Assembly: GCF_009604455.1 (NCBI RefSeq)
Contig: NZ_WEGL01000009.1
Span: 372,001 to 436,000 of the forward strand
From: Streptomyces sp. RB17
Lineage (GTDB): Bacteria; Actinomycetota; Actinomycetes; Streptomycetales; Streptomycetaceae
Reading direction: 5' to 3'
Length of the DNA stretch: 64,000 bases
Shown: piece by piece, positions 1-7,270 of the stretch
How positions within the stretch are numbered: the first letter of the stretch is position 1
Layout: every line of letters begins with the position of its first letter
Translations under genes and position numbers: made by a program
The notes under the pieces: generated by a model
Told to the model about the DNA's origin: nothing
The model's input: only the letters and a program-made list of their open reading frames with translations
Database searches by the model: none

Positions 1-1
1 G

Positions 2-142
2 CGCAAGCAGTGGCGCGAGCTGATGGAGGCCCGGCGGCACCTGTACGAGGAGGTCGCCACCGCCGTCGTGGCGACGGACGGCCGTACCCCCGAAGAGGTC
101 ACCCGAGCAGCGCTTGACGCACTGGAGTTGAAGGAAGCATGA
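2..142 (+). CDS. aroK: Shikimate kinase, C-terminal end (partial)
   Basis: Only the last 46 codons are inside the window, ending EEVTRAALDALELKEA. The stretch RKQWRELMEARRHLYEEVAT matches the conserved end of shikimate kinase, where the first Arg lies near the shikimate/ATP lid. The enzyme phosphorylates shikimate in the cytosolic chorismate pathway. Its stop overlaps the aroB start as ATGA, the usual translational coupling of aroK and aroB. The call rests on this short tail plus the neighbour, so it is good but not certain. Confidence 0.85.
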   Translation, partial: RKQWRELMEARRHLYEEVATAVVATDGRTPEEVTRAALDALELKEA

Positions 143-1230
143 GCGAGGCAGTCACCCGGATCCAGGTCGCCGGCACGGCGGGCACCGACCCCTACGAGGT
201 GCTGGTCGGGCGCCAACTGCTCGGTGAGCTGGGCGGGTTGATCGGCGCCAAGGCCAAGCGGGTCGCGGTGATCCACCCGGAGGCGCTGGCCGAGACGGCT
301 GACGCGCTCCGCGCCGACCTGGCCGGGCAGGGCTACGAGGCGATCGCCATCCAGGTGCCGAACGCCGAGGAGGCCAAGACCGCCGAGGTCGCCGCCTACT
401 GCTGGAAGGCGCTCGGCCAGTCCGGCTTCACCCGCTCCGACGTCGTCGTCGGCGTGGGCGGCGGCGCGACCACGGACCTCGCCGGCTTCGTCGCCGCGAC
501 CTGGCTGCGCGGGGTGCGCTGGATCGCCGTCCCCACCACGGTGCTCGCCATGGTGGACGCGGCGGTCGGTGGCAAGACCGGCATCAACACCGCCGAGGGC
601 AAGAACCTCGTCGGCGCCTTCCACCCGCCGGCCGGCGTCCTGTGCGACCTGGCCGCGCTGGACTCCCTGCCGGTCAACGACTACGTCTCCGGGCTCGCCG
701 AGGTCATCAAGGCCGGCTTCATCGCGGACCCGGTGATCCTCGACCTGATCGAGTCCGACCCGGAGGCCGCCCGGACCCCGGAGGGCCCGCACACGGCCGA
801 GCTCATCGAGCGCTCGATCCGGGTGAAGGCGGAGGTCGTCTCCTCGGACCTGAAGGAGTCGGGCCTGCGCGAGATCCTCAACTACGGCCACACGCTCGGC
901 CACGCCATCGAGAAGAACGAGCGCTACAAGTGGCGGCACGGCGCGGCGGTCGCGGTCGGCATGCACTTCGCCGCCGAACTCGGCCGTCTGGCGGGCCGGT
1001 TGGACGACGCGACGGCGGACCGGCACCGCTCGGTCCTGGAGGCGGTCGGCCTCCCGCTGCACTACCGCTACGACCAGTGGCCCAAGTTGCTGGAGACGAT
1101 GAAGATCGACAAGAAGTCCCGCGGCGACCTGCTGCGGTTCATCGTCCTCGACGCTCTCGCCAAGCCGACCGTCCTGGAGGGCCCGGACCCGGCCGTCCTG
1201 CTCGCCGCGTACGGAGAAGTGGGCCAGTAG
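139..1230 (+). CDS. aroB: 3-dehydroquinate synthase
   Basis: AroB converts DAHP to 3-dehydroquinate, the second step of the shikimate pathway, using NAD and a divalent metal. The 363 residues fit the family. The NAD-binding glycine-rich segment VGVGGGATTDLAGF, the motif PTTVLAMVDAAVGGKTGIN and the metal-site segments GLAEVIK and LNYGHTLGHAIE are all present. The ATG overlaps the aroK stop by 4 nt, so the two are probably one transcript. No hairpin is obvious directly after the gene. Confidence 0.97.
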   Translation: MSEAVTRIQVAGTAGTDPYEVLVGRQLLGELGGLIGAKAKRVAVIHPEALAETADALRADLAGQGYEAIAIQVPNAEEAKTAEVAAYCWKALGQSGFTRSDVVVGVGGGATTDLAGFVAATWLRGVRWIAVPTTVLAMVDAAVGGKTGINTAEGKNLVGAFHPPAGVLCDLAALDSLPVNDYVSGLAEVIKAGFIADPVILDLIESDPEAARTPEGPHTAELIERSIRVKAEVVSSDLKESGLREILNYGHTLGHAIEKNERYKWRHGAAVAVGMHFAAELGRLAGRLDDATADRHRSVLEAVGLPLHYRYDQWPKLLETMKIDKKSRGDLLRFIVLDALAKPTVLEGPDPAVLLAAYGEVGQ

Positions 1231-1447
1231 GCCTTCGGCGGGGGAGCGGTCCCGTACGTCCTCCGCTGTTCCGTTCGCCCGGTTCCTGGCCTCCGCTCCC
1301 TGCCTCGACTTCCTCTGCGGAACGGGCACTTCGGGCCGCCCCCGGCCGTTTCACCAAACGACGGCGGGGGACGGTACCGTTCGGTAGGCGGCGGGCTCAC
1401 CCCCGCTGCCAGCACGAATTGCCTTGTACGAGACGGAGTGGCAACGG

Positions 1448-2347
1448 ATGCAGCACGCAGTGGGGTCACCGCTGCCGCCGCCCCACCAGCCGGGGCAGCT
1501 GCCGCACGCCGGCTGGGCGTCGGCCGCCCACCACCCGGGCCCGCACTCGGGAGCCTCCCGGGGGCCCGTCCCCGTGCCCCCGCCACCGGGCTTTCCGGCC
1601 CCGGCCGGCGCCGTTCCGCCGACGTCCCCGCAACCTTTCGTGCCCCAGCCGCCGGTGCCCCAGCCTCCGGGCGCGCAGCCCGCCGTCCCGCCGGCCCCCG
1701 ACACCACCGGTCACGTCCCGCTGCCGCCCGGCGGCCCGGTCGGCGTGCCCATGGTGCCCCCTGCTCCCGCCGCGGCCCCCGACCCGGCGACCACCACGCT
1801 GGCCGTGCTGCTGATCGGCCCGGCCGGCGCGGGCAAGACGAGCGTCGCCAAGTACTGGGCCGACCACCGCCGCGTGCCCACCGCCCACATCAGCCTGGAC
1901 GACGTGCGCGAATGGGTGCGCTCGGGCTTCGCCGACCCCCAGTCCGGCTGGAACGACAACTCCGAGGCCCAGTACCGCCTGGCCCGCCGCACCTGCGGCT
2001 TCGCCGCCCGCAACTTCCTCGCCAACGGCATCTCCTGCATCCTGGACGACGCGGTCTTCCCGGACCGCCCGGTCGTCGGCCTCGGCGGCTGGAAACGCCA
2101 CGTCGGCCCCGGCCTGCTGCCCGTCGTCCTCCTCCCGGGCCTGGACATCGTCCTGGAGCGCAACGCCGAACGCACCGGCAACCGCCGCCTCACCGACGAG
2201 GAGGTGGCCCGCATCCACGGCCGTATGGCCGGCTGGTACGGCTCGGGCCTCCCGATCATCGACAACTCGCAACTCGACATCCCGGCCACGGCACGAGTCC
2301 TGGACGAGGTCCTGGCACGAGCCATGGCGAGCCCGCCGAGCTGGTAA
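1448..2347 (+). CDS. P-loop ATP-binding protein with Pro-rich N-terminus
   Basis: The first ~115 residues are rich in Pro, Gly and Ala and look disordered. The rest is a small kinase-like P-loop NTPase domain with Walker A GPAGAGKT at about residues 124-131, followed by SLDDVREWVRSGF and a polynucleotide-kinase-like layout. The ATG at 1448 is preferred over the upstream TTG at 1424 because GGAG lies 9 nt before it. A conserved Streptomyces gene of this kind sits between aroB and the peptidase gene. Substrate is unknown; an AAA/zeta-toxin-like small-molecule or RNA kinase fold is an inference from the motif order. Confidence 0.7.
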   Translation: MQHAVGSPLPPPHQPGQLPHAGWASAAHHPGPHSGASRGPVPVPPPPGFPAPAGAVPPTSPQPFVPQPPVPQPPGAQPAVPPAPDTTGHVPLPPGGPVGVPMVPPAPAAAPDPATTTLAVLLIGPAGAGKTSVAKYWADHRRVPTAHISLDDVREWVRSGFADPQSGWNDNSEAQYRLARRTCGFAARNFLANGISCILDDAVFPDRPVVGLGGWKRHVGPGLLPVVLLPGLDIVLERNAERTGNRRLTDEEVARIHGRMAGWYGSGLPIIDNSQLDIPATARVLDEVLARAMASPPSW

Positions 2348-2420
2348 GCCGATCCACGGCGACCACCCCCCACAAACCCCACTCGGCCCCTAAAAATCGG
2401 CACAACCCGCCCAAAACTCC

Positions 2421-2433
2421 TACGCTCATCTCA
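2421..2433 (+). promoter_or_regulatory. Possible promoter for a leaderless peptidase mRNA
   Basis: TACGCT at 2421-2426 fits a Streptomyces -10 box and lies 6 nt before the ATG at 2433. There is no Shine-Dalgarno sequence before that ATG. Together this suggests that transcription starts at or next to the A of the start codon. No clear -35 box is visible, so confidence is low. Confidence 0.35.
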
Positions 2434-3572
2434 TGTCAGAGGTGTACGCCACCCGCCGTTCCCGGCTGAGAGACCACTTCACCGCGGCCGGCACCGCGGC
2501 AGCGCTCGTCACCCGTCCAGCCAACGTGCGCTACCTCGCCGCCGCAGCCCCGCAGGGCTCCGCGCTGCTGCTCGGCAAACGCGAGGACCTCCTCGTATGC
2601 GTCGGCCAGCCCGACGACCGCCCCGCCGAGGGCCGCCCGGACGAGAACCTGCGCCTGCACGTCCTCCCGCCGAACGCCGCCGTGGGTGCCGGCACCGGTG
2701 CCGGCACCGGCGCCGACGCGGCGGTCGTCGCGGCGGACCTCGCCGTGGCCCAGGACGCCGACTCCCTGGCCGTCGAGGAACACCACCTCACGGTCACCCG
2801 GCACAGAGCCATCGCCTCCGCGGCCCCCACGCTCCGGCTCGGCGGCCTCGGCGGAGCCGTGGAACAGCTCAGGGTGGTCAAGGACGAGGAGGAGATCTCC
2901 TGTCTCCGCATCGGCGCCGAGATCGCCGACCAGGCACTCGGCGAGCTGCTGGAGTCCATCCTGGTCGGCCGCACCGAACGGCACCTCGCGCTGGAGCTGG
3001 AGCGCCGCCTGGTCGACCACGGCGCCGACGGGCCCGCCTTCCCCACCTCCGTCGCCACCGGGCCGAACTCCGGCCGCCGCGGGCACCGCCCCACCGACCG
3101 GCGGGTGGAGGAGGGCGACTTCCTCACCGTGTGCCTGGGCGCCACCTACCGCGGCTACCGCTGCGAGATCGGCCGTACCTTCGTGATCGGCACCTCGCCG
3201 GCCGACTGGCAGATCGAGCTGTACGACCTCGTCTTCGCCGCCCAGCGCGCCGGACGCGAGTCCCTGGCACCTGGCGCCGGCTACGCCGATGTGGACCGCG
3301 CGGCTCGCCAGGTACTGGACTCCGCGGGCTATGCGGAGGCGCTGCCACCGCTGACCGGACACGGTGTCGGACTCGAAATCGACGAGGACCCGCAGTTGGC
3401 CCCCGCCGCCATGGGTAAACTGGACGCTTGCGTGCCGGTCACCGTCGAACCCGGGGTCCACCTCCCGGGCCGGGGCGGCGTCCGGATCGATGACACGCTC
3501 GTCGTGCGCCCCGAGGCGGACGGCGGACCCGAGCTACTCACCATCACGACCAAGGAGCTGCTCGCGCTGTAG
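2433..3572 (+). CDS. M24-family (Xaa-Pro aminopeptidase-like) protein with altered metal ligands
   Basis: An N-terminal creatinase-like domain (about 1-140) precedes a pita-bread M24 domain. The position next to efp and nusB is the pepQ locus of actinobacteria. Active M24 enzymes use Asp-Asp-His-Glu-Glu to bind two metals. Here the first Asp is Cys234 (in VCLGATYRG), the second is Glu245 (CEIGRTF), the His is kept (His310 in TGHGVG), the first Glu is kept (Glu339 in VEPG) and the last Glu is Asp353 (VRIDD). Three of five ligands therefore differ. The protein may be catalytically weak, use another metal arrangement, or be a pseudo-peptidase. Family call is firm; activity is not. Confidence 0.85.
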   Translation: MSEVYATRRSRLRDHFTAAGTAAALVTRPANVRYLAAAAPQGSALLLGKREDLLVCVGQPDDRPAEGRPDENLRLHVLPPNAAVGAGTGAGTGADAAVVAADLAVAQDADSLAVEEHHLTVTRHRAIASAAPTLRLGGLGGAVEQLRVVKDEEEISCLRIGAEIADQALGELLESILVGRTERHLALELERRLVDHGADGPAFPTSVATGPNSGRRGHRPTDRRVEEGDFLTVCLGATYRGYRCEIGRTFVIGTSPADWQIELYDLVFAAQRAGRESLAPGAGYADVDRAARQVLDSAGYAEALPPLTGHGVGLEIDEDPQLAPAAMGKLDACVPVTVEPGVHLPGRGGVRIDDTLVVRPEADGGPELLTITTKELLAL

Positions 3573-3616
3573 CGCGTGACCCGGGGTCGTACGTCAGTCC
3601 AGGAGATTCCGCAACC

Positions 3617-4183
3617 GTGGCTTCCACGAACGACCTCAAGAACGGCATGGTGCTCAAGCTCGAAGGCGGCCAGCTCTGGTCCGTCGTCGAGTTCCAGCAC
3701 GTCAAGCCCGGCAAGGGCCCGGCCTTCGTGCGCACCAAGCTGAAGAACGTGCTGTCCGGCAAGGTGGTCGACAAGACCTTCAACGCCGGCGTCAAGGTCG
3801 AGACCGCCACTGTCGACAAGCGCGACATGCAGTTCTCGTACATGGACGGCGAGTACTTCGTCTTCATGGACATGGAGACCTACGACCAGCTGCACATCGA
3901 CCGGAAGGCCGTCGGCGACGCCGCGAACTTCCTGGTCGAGGGCTTCACCGCCACCGTCGCGCAGCACGAGGGCGAGGTTCTCTTCGTCGAACTGCCCGCC
4001 GCGGTCGAGCTGACCATCGCCGAGACCGAGCCGGGCGTCCAGGGCGACCGCTCCACCGGTGGCACCAAGCCCGCCACCCTGGAGACCGGCCACCAGATCC
4101 AGGTCCCGCTCTTCATCACCACCGGTGAGAAGATCAAGGTCGACACCCGTACGAGCGACTACCTCGGCCGGGTGAACAGCTAA
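3617..4183 (+). CDS. efp: Elongation factor P
   Basis: EF-P relieves ribosomes stalled on polyproline stretches. The length of 188 residues, the three beta-barrel domains and the ending DTRTSDYLGRVNS are standard. The tip-loop lysine is Lys33 in KPGKGPAF, a near-palindromic PGKGP loop that in actinobacteria is reported to work with an unmodified lysine. No modification enzyme (EpmAB, EarP or YmfI type) is seen in the window. The GTG start at 3617 follows AGGAG at 3601. nusB begins 2 nt after the stop. Confidence 0.97.
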   Translation: MASTNDLKNGMVLKLEGGQLWSVVEFQHVKPGKGPAFVRTKLKNVLSGKVVDKTFNAGVKVETATVDKRDMQFSYMDGEYFVFMDMETYDQLHIDRKAVGDAANFLVEGFTATVAQHEGEVLFVELPAAVELTIAETEPGVQGDRSTGGTKPATLETGHQIQVPLFITTGEKIKVDTRTSDYLGRVNS

Positions 4184-4185
4184 CC

Positions 4186-4614
4186 GTGGCTGCCCGCAAC
4201 ACGGCCCGCAAGCGCGCCTTCCAGATCCTCTTCGAGGGCGACCAGCGCGGCGCCGACGTCCTGACGGTCCTCGCGGACTGGATCCGGCTGTCCCGGTCCG
4301 ACACCCGGCAGCCGCCGGTCAGCGAGTACACGATGCAGCTGGTCGAGGGATACGCCGAGCATGTGAGGCGGATCGACGAGCTGATCGCCCAGTACGCGGT
4401 CGGCTGGACGCTCGACCGGATGCCGGTCGTGGACCGCAACATCCTGCGGCTGGGCGCGTACGAGCTGATCTGGGTCGACGAGACCCCGGACGCCGTCGTC
4501 CTGGACGAGATGGTGCAGCTGGCGAAGGAGTTCTCGACCGACGAGTCGCCCGCGTTCGTCAACGGGCTGCTGGGCCGCCTGAAGGAGCTCAAGCCTTCGC
4601 TCCGCCGGGACTAG
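4186..4614 (+). CDS. nusB: Transcription antitermination factor NusB
   Basis: NusB pairs with S10 (NusE) to bind boxA RNA in rRNA antitermination. The 142-residue all-helical protein has the family signatures RKRAFQILFE near the N-terminus, RMPVVDRNILRLGAYEL in the middle and ADE-like FVNGLLGRL near the end. The GTG start comes only 2 nt after the efp stop, so the two genes should be co-translated. The gene faces bldD and is closed by the strong hairpin at 4787-4832. Confidence 0.96.
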   Translation: MAARNTARKRAFQILFEGDQRGADVLTVLADWIRLSRSDTRQPPVSEYTMQLVEGYAEHVRRIDELIAQYAVGWTLDRMPVVDRNILRLGAYELIWVDETPDAVVLDEMVQLAKEFSTDESPAFVNGLLGRLKELKPSLRRD

Positions 4615-4630
4615 CGCGGCAGAGCCGACA

Positions 4631-4733
4631 AAGGGGCGCCGTGGGACTGCGGCAGCCAGGCGACCTGCGGGTCGTCGATGGCTGGTCGCGCCCACGCGGC
4701 GGAGCCGCATATCGACTCCGCCCCGCGCCCCTT
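4631..4733. repeat. REP-like dispersed Streptomyces intergenic element with terminal inverted repeats
   Basis: The element is bounded by AAGGGGCGC at 4631-4639 and its exact complement GCGCCCCTT at 4725-4733. The inner part (GGCTGGTCGCGCCCACGCGG, then GGAGCCGCATATCGA) is a sequence I recognise as widely repeated between Streptomyces genes. A diverged copy in the same orientation is at 49319-49400. It carries no ORF of its own. Confidence 0.65.
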
Positions 4734-4786
4734 AGGCATGCTTGCCCTCCCCGGCACCTGGAAGGCGCCGGTACAAGCGCAAAGAA

Positions 4787-4832
4787 GCCGCCGGGGTGGC
4801 CGGAACCGCAAAGTTCCGGCCACCCCGGCGGC
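4787..4832. terminator. Bidirectional terminator between nusB and bldD
   Basis: A perfect 20-bp stem (4787-4806 with 4813-4832) encloses the 6-nt loop CGCAAA. It is followed by ACGTTTCT on the + strand and TTCTTTGCGC on the - strand. It sits between two convergent genes and can serve both. Confidence 0.85.
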
Positions 4833-4859
4833 ACGTTTCTGCTGAGGCAGTCGAAGCGG

Positions 4860-5363
4860 TTACGCCTCTTCGTGCGTGGCCACCGCGCGGCGCGCGTCCG
4901 CGTCCAGGACGCCCCAGCTGATCAGCTGCTCGGTGAGGACCGAGGGGGACTGGTCGTAGATGACGGCGAGCGTGCGCAGGTCGTCCTGGCGGATGGAGAG
5001 CACCTTGCCGTTGTAGTCACCGCGCTGGGACTGGATCGTGGCCGCGTAGCGCTGCAGGGGGCCCGCCTTCTCGGCCGGCACGGTGGCCAGCCGCTCCAGA
5101 TCCAGGACCAGCTTCGGCGGCGGCTCGGCGGCCCCGCCCGGCGTGGTGCCCGGCAGCAGCTCCTGCACCGGAACGCCATAGAAATCGGCCAGCTCGGCGA
5201 GCCGCTGGACGGTCACCGCACGGTCGCCACGCTCGTAGGACCCGACCACCACGGCCTTCCAGCGACCCTGGGACTTCTCCTCGACACCGTGGAGGGAAAG
5301 GCCCTGCTGGGTGCGGATGGCCCGGAGCTTGGCCCCGAGCTGTTTGGCGTATTCGCTGGACAT
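4860..5363 (-). CDS. bldD: BldD, c-di-GMP-dependent master developmental repressor
   Basis: BldD represses sporulation genes during vegetative growth when a c-di-GMP tetramer holds its C-terminal domains together. The N-terminal XRE-type HTH covers about residues 8-65 (LGAKLRAIRTQQGLSL). The C-terminal ligand signature is intact: RGD at 114-116, eight residues, then RQDD at 125-128. The length of 167 residues matches the S. coelicolor protein. The upstream region holds two matches to the BldD operator, consistent with autoregulation. The gene converges on nusB. Confidence 0.98.
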   Translation of the reverse strand: MSSEYAKQLGAKLRAIRTQQGLSLHGVEEKSQGRWKAVVVGSYERGDRAVTVQRLAELADFYGVPVQELLPGTTPGGAAEPPPKLVLDLERLATVPAEKAGPLQRYAATIQSQRGDYNGKVLSIRQDDLRTLAVIYDQSPSVLTEQLISWGVLDADARRAVATHEEA

Positions 5364-5419
5364 ATAGCTCCCCGGACACTGTGTCGACGCGGCCGGACTG
5401 GCTTCCCGCCGCGCGGCTG

Positions 5420-5449
5420 GTAACTCACTGTGAGGTTACGCAGCGTGAC
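5420..5449. promoter_or_regulatory. Two BldD operators upstream of bldD
   Basis: The published BldD consensus is the 15-bp pseudopalindrome NTNACNC(A/T)GNGTNAN. GTTACGCAGCGTGAC at 5435-5449 matches every fixed position. GTAACTCACTGTGAG at 5420-5434 matches all but one. The two abut exactly, 57-86 bp upstream of the bldD start, as expected for negative autoregulation. Confidence 0.8.
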
Positions 5450-5545
5450 TCTGATGCGTCAAGCCGAATGGTCCACACCGACTCTTCCGTGGTAGCGACG
5501 GCCCGCTAGGCCAGGGGGGTGACCGGGGGCCTCCCCATGACCTGC

Positions 5546-5612
5546 TAGGGTTGATGGCGCAAATCAGGCGTCCTTTAAGGTCCGTCCCGTGAGGCGGAGA
5601 AGGAGGTCCTTT
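5546..5612 (+). promoter_or_regulatory. pyr operon promoter and probable PyrR-binding leader
   Basis: TAGGGT at 5546-5551 fits a Streptomyces -10 box; a matching -35 is not evident. The leader contains GTCCGTCCCGTGAGGCGGAG running into AAGGAGG just before pyrR. It resembles the actinobacterial PyrR-binding loop, in which PyrR covers the ribosome-binding site and blocks translation. No terminator/antiterminator pair of the Bacillus kind is visible, so translational control is the likelier mode. Confidence 0.5.
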
Positions 5613-5616
5613 TCGT

Positions 5617-6198
5617 ATGGACAAGCAGGACTCGCACGCCACCCCGCCCGCGTCCGATGCGCGGCCCGTTCTCGAGGGCCCCGACATCGCACGGGTGCTG
5701 ACCCGTATCGCCCACGAGATCGTCGAGCGCGCCAAGGGCGCCGACGACGTGGTGCTCCTCGGCATTCCGACCAGGGGCGTCTTCCTCGCCCAGCGGCTCG
5801 CCGTCAAGCTGGAGCAGATCACCGACCGAAAGATGCCGGTCGGCTCGCTCGACATCACCATGTACCGCGACGACCTGCGCATGCACCCGCCGCGTGCGCT
5901 GGCCCGCACCGAGATCCCCGGTGACGGCCTCGACGGCAAGCTGGTCGTCCTCGTCGACGACGTGCTCTTCTCCGGCCGCACCATCCGCGCCGCACTCGAC
6001 GCCCTGAACGACATCGGGCGCCCGCGCGCGGTCCAGCTCGCGGTCCTGGTCGACCGCGGCCACCGCGAACTGCCCATCCGCGCCGACTACGTCGGCAAGA
6101 ACCTCCCCACGTCGCTGCGGGAGACGGTCAAGGTCCAGCTCGCCGAGGAGGACGGTCGCGACACCGTGCTGCTCGGCGTGAAGCAGACCGGCCACTAG
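5617..6198 (+). CDS. pyrR: PyrR, pyrimidine operon regulator / uracil phosphoribosyltransferase
   Basis: PyrR binds pyr mRNA in response to UMP and also has uracil phosphoribosyltransferase activity. The PRPP-binding motif VVLVDDVLFSGRT is at about residues 108-120. The fold is typical (193 residues, GIPTRGVFLAQRLA near the N-terminus, RELPIRADYVGKNLPT near the end). AAGGAGG at 5600-5606 gives a strong ribosome site. It is the first gene of the pyrimidine cluster. Confidence 0.96.
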   Translation: MDKQDSHATPPASDARPVLEGPDIARVLTRIAHEIVERAKGADDVVLLGIPTRGVFLAQRLAVKLEQITDRKMPVGSLDITMYRDDLRMHPPRALARTEIPGDGLDGKLVVLVDDVLFSGRTIRAALDALNDIGRPRAVQLAVLVDRGHRELPIRADYVGKNLPTSLRETVKVQLAEEDGRDTVLLGVKQTGH

Positions 6199-6287
6199 CG
6201 GATCCGGCGCACGGCCGCTTCGGCGTGCCCACACGCGCACGGACTGCCTGAAATCTCCCGATTGAACTGCCTTACGGAGCCTGACAG

Positions 6288-7265
6288 ATGCAGCGTCATC
6301 TCATCTCGGCCGCCGACCTCACCCGCGACGACGCCGTCCTGATCCTCGACACCGCCGAGGAGATGGCCCGGGTCGCCGACCGGCCGATCAAGAAGCTGCC
6401 GACCCTGCGCGGCCGCACGATCGTCAACCTCTTCTTCGAGGACTCCACCCGCACCCGGATCTCCTTCGAGGCCGCCGAGAAGCGCCTCTCCGCGGACGTC
6501 ATCAACTTCTCCGCCAAGGGGTCGAGCGTCTCCAAGGGCGAGTCCCTGAAGGACACCGCCCAGACCCTGGAGGCCATGGGCGTCGACGCCGTCGTCATCC
6601 GGCACGGCGCCTCCGGAGCCCCGTACCGCCTCGCCAACTCCGGCTGGATCGACGCGGCGGTCATCAACGCCGGCGACGGCACCCACCAGCACCCCACCCA
6701 GGCCCTGCTGGACGCCTTCACCATGCGCCGCCGCCTCGTCGGCCGGGACGCCGGGCTCGGCCAGGACCTCTCCGGCAGGCGCATCACGATCGTCGGCGAC
6801 GTCCTGCACAGCCGGGTCGCCCGCTCCAACGTCGATCTGCTGCACACCCTCGGCGCCGAGGTCACCCTGGTCGCCCCGCCCACCCTGGTCCCGGTGGGCG
6901 TCGAGACCTGGCCGTGCGAGGTGTCGTACGACCTCGACAGCACGCTGCCCAAGAGCGACGCCGTGATGATGCTCCGCGTCCAGCGCGAGCGGATGAACGC
7001 CGCCTTCTTCCCGACCGAGCGCGAGTACTCCCGCCGCTACGGCCTCGACGGCGACCGCATGGCCCGGCTGCCCGAGCACGCCATAGTGATGCACCCCGGC
7101 CCGATGGTGCGCGGCATGGAGATCACCGCCGAGGTCGCCGACTCCGACCGCTGCACCGCCGTCGAGCAGGTCGCCAACGGCGTCTCCATCCGGATGGCCG
7201 TGCTGTACCTGCTGCTCGGTGGCAACGAGCCCGCCGTCACCCACTCTCGTACCGAGGAGAAGTAA
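6288..7265 (+). CDS. pyrB: Aspartate carbamoyltransferase catalytic subunit
   Basis: It joins carbamoyl phosphate and aspartate, the first committed step of UMP synthesis. The carbamoyl-phosphate motif FFEDSTRTRISFE is at about 46-58. The later motifs HPTQALLD and HPGPMVRGMEI are intact. No PyrI regulatory subunit is encoded nearby, as in other actinobacteria. pyrC begins 5 nt after the stop. Confidence 0.97.
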   Translation: MQRHLISAADLTRDDAVLILDTAEEMARVADRPIKKLPTLRGRTIVNLFFEDSTRTRISFEAAEKRLSADVINFSAKGSSVSKGESLKDTAQTLEAMGVDAVVIRHGASGAPYRLANSGWIDAAVINAGDGTHQHPTQALLDAFTMRRRLVGRDAGLGQDLSGRRITIVGDVLHSRVARSNVDLLHTLGAEVTLVAPPTLVPVGVETWPCEVSYDLDSTLPKSDAVMMLRVQRERMNAAFFPTEREYSRRYGLDGDRMARLPEHAIVMHPGPMVRGMEITAEVADSDRCTAVEQVANGVSIRMAVLYLLLGGNEPAVTHSRTEEK

Positions 7266-7270
7266 CACCC

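Noticed and set aside
642..1814. Long Arg/Pro-rich + strand open frame spanning the end of aroB and the P-loop gene
   Set aside because: It is an off-frame shadow; aroB and the P-loop protein have clear motifs in the other frames.
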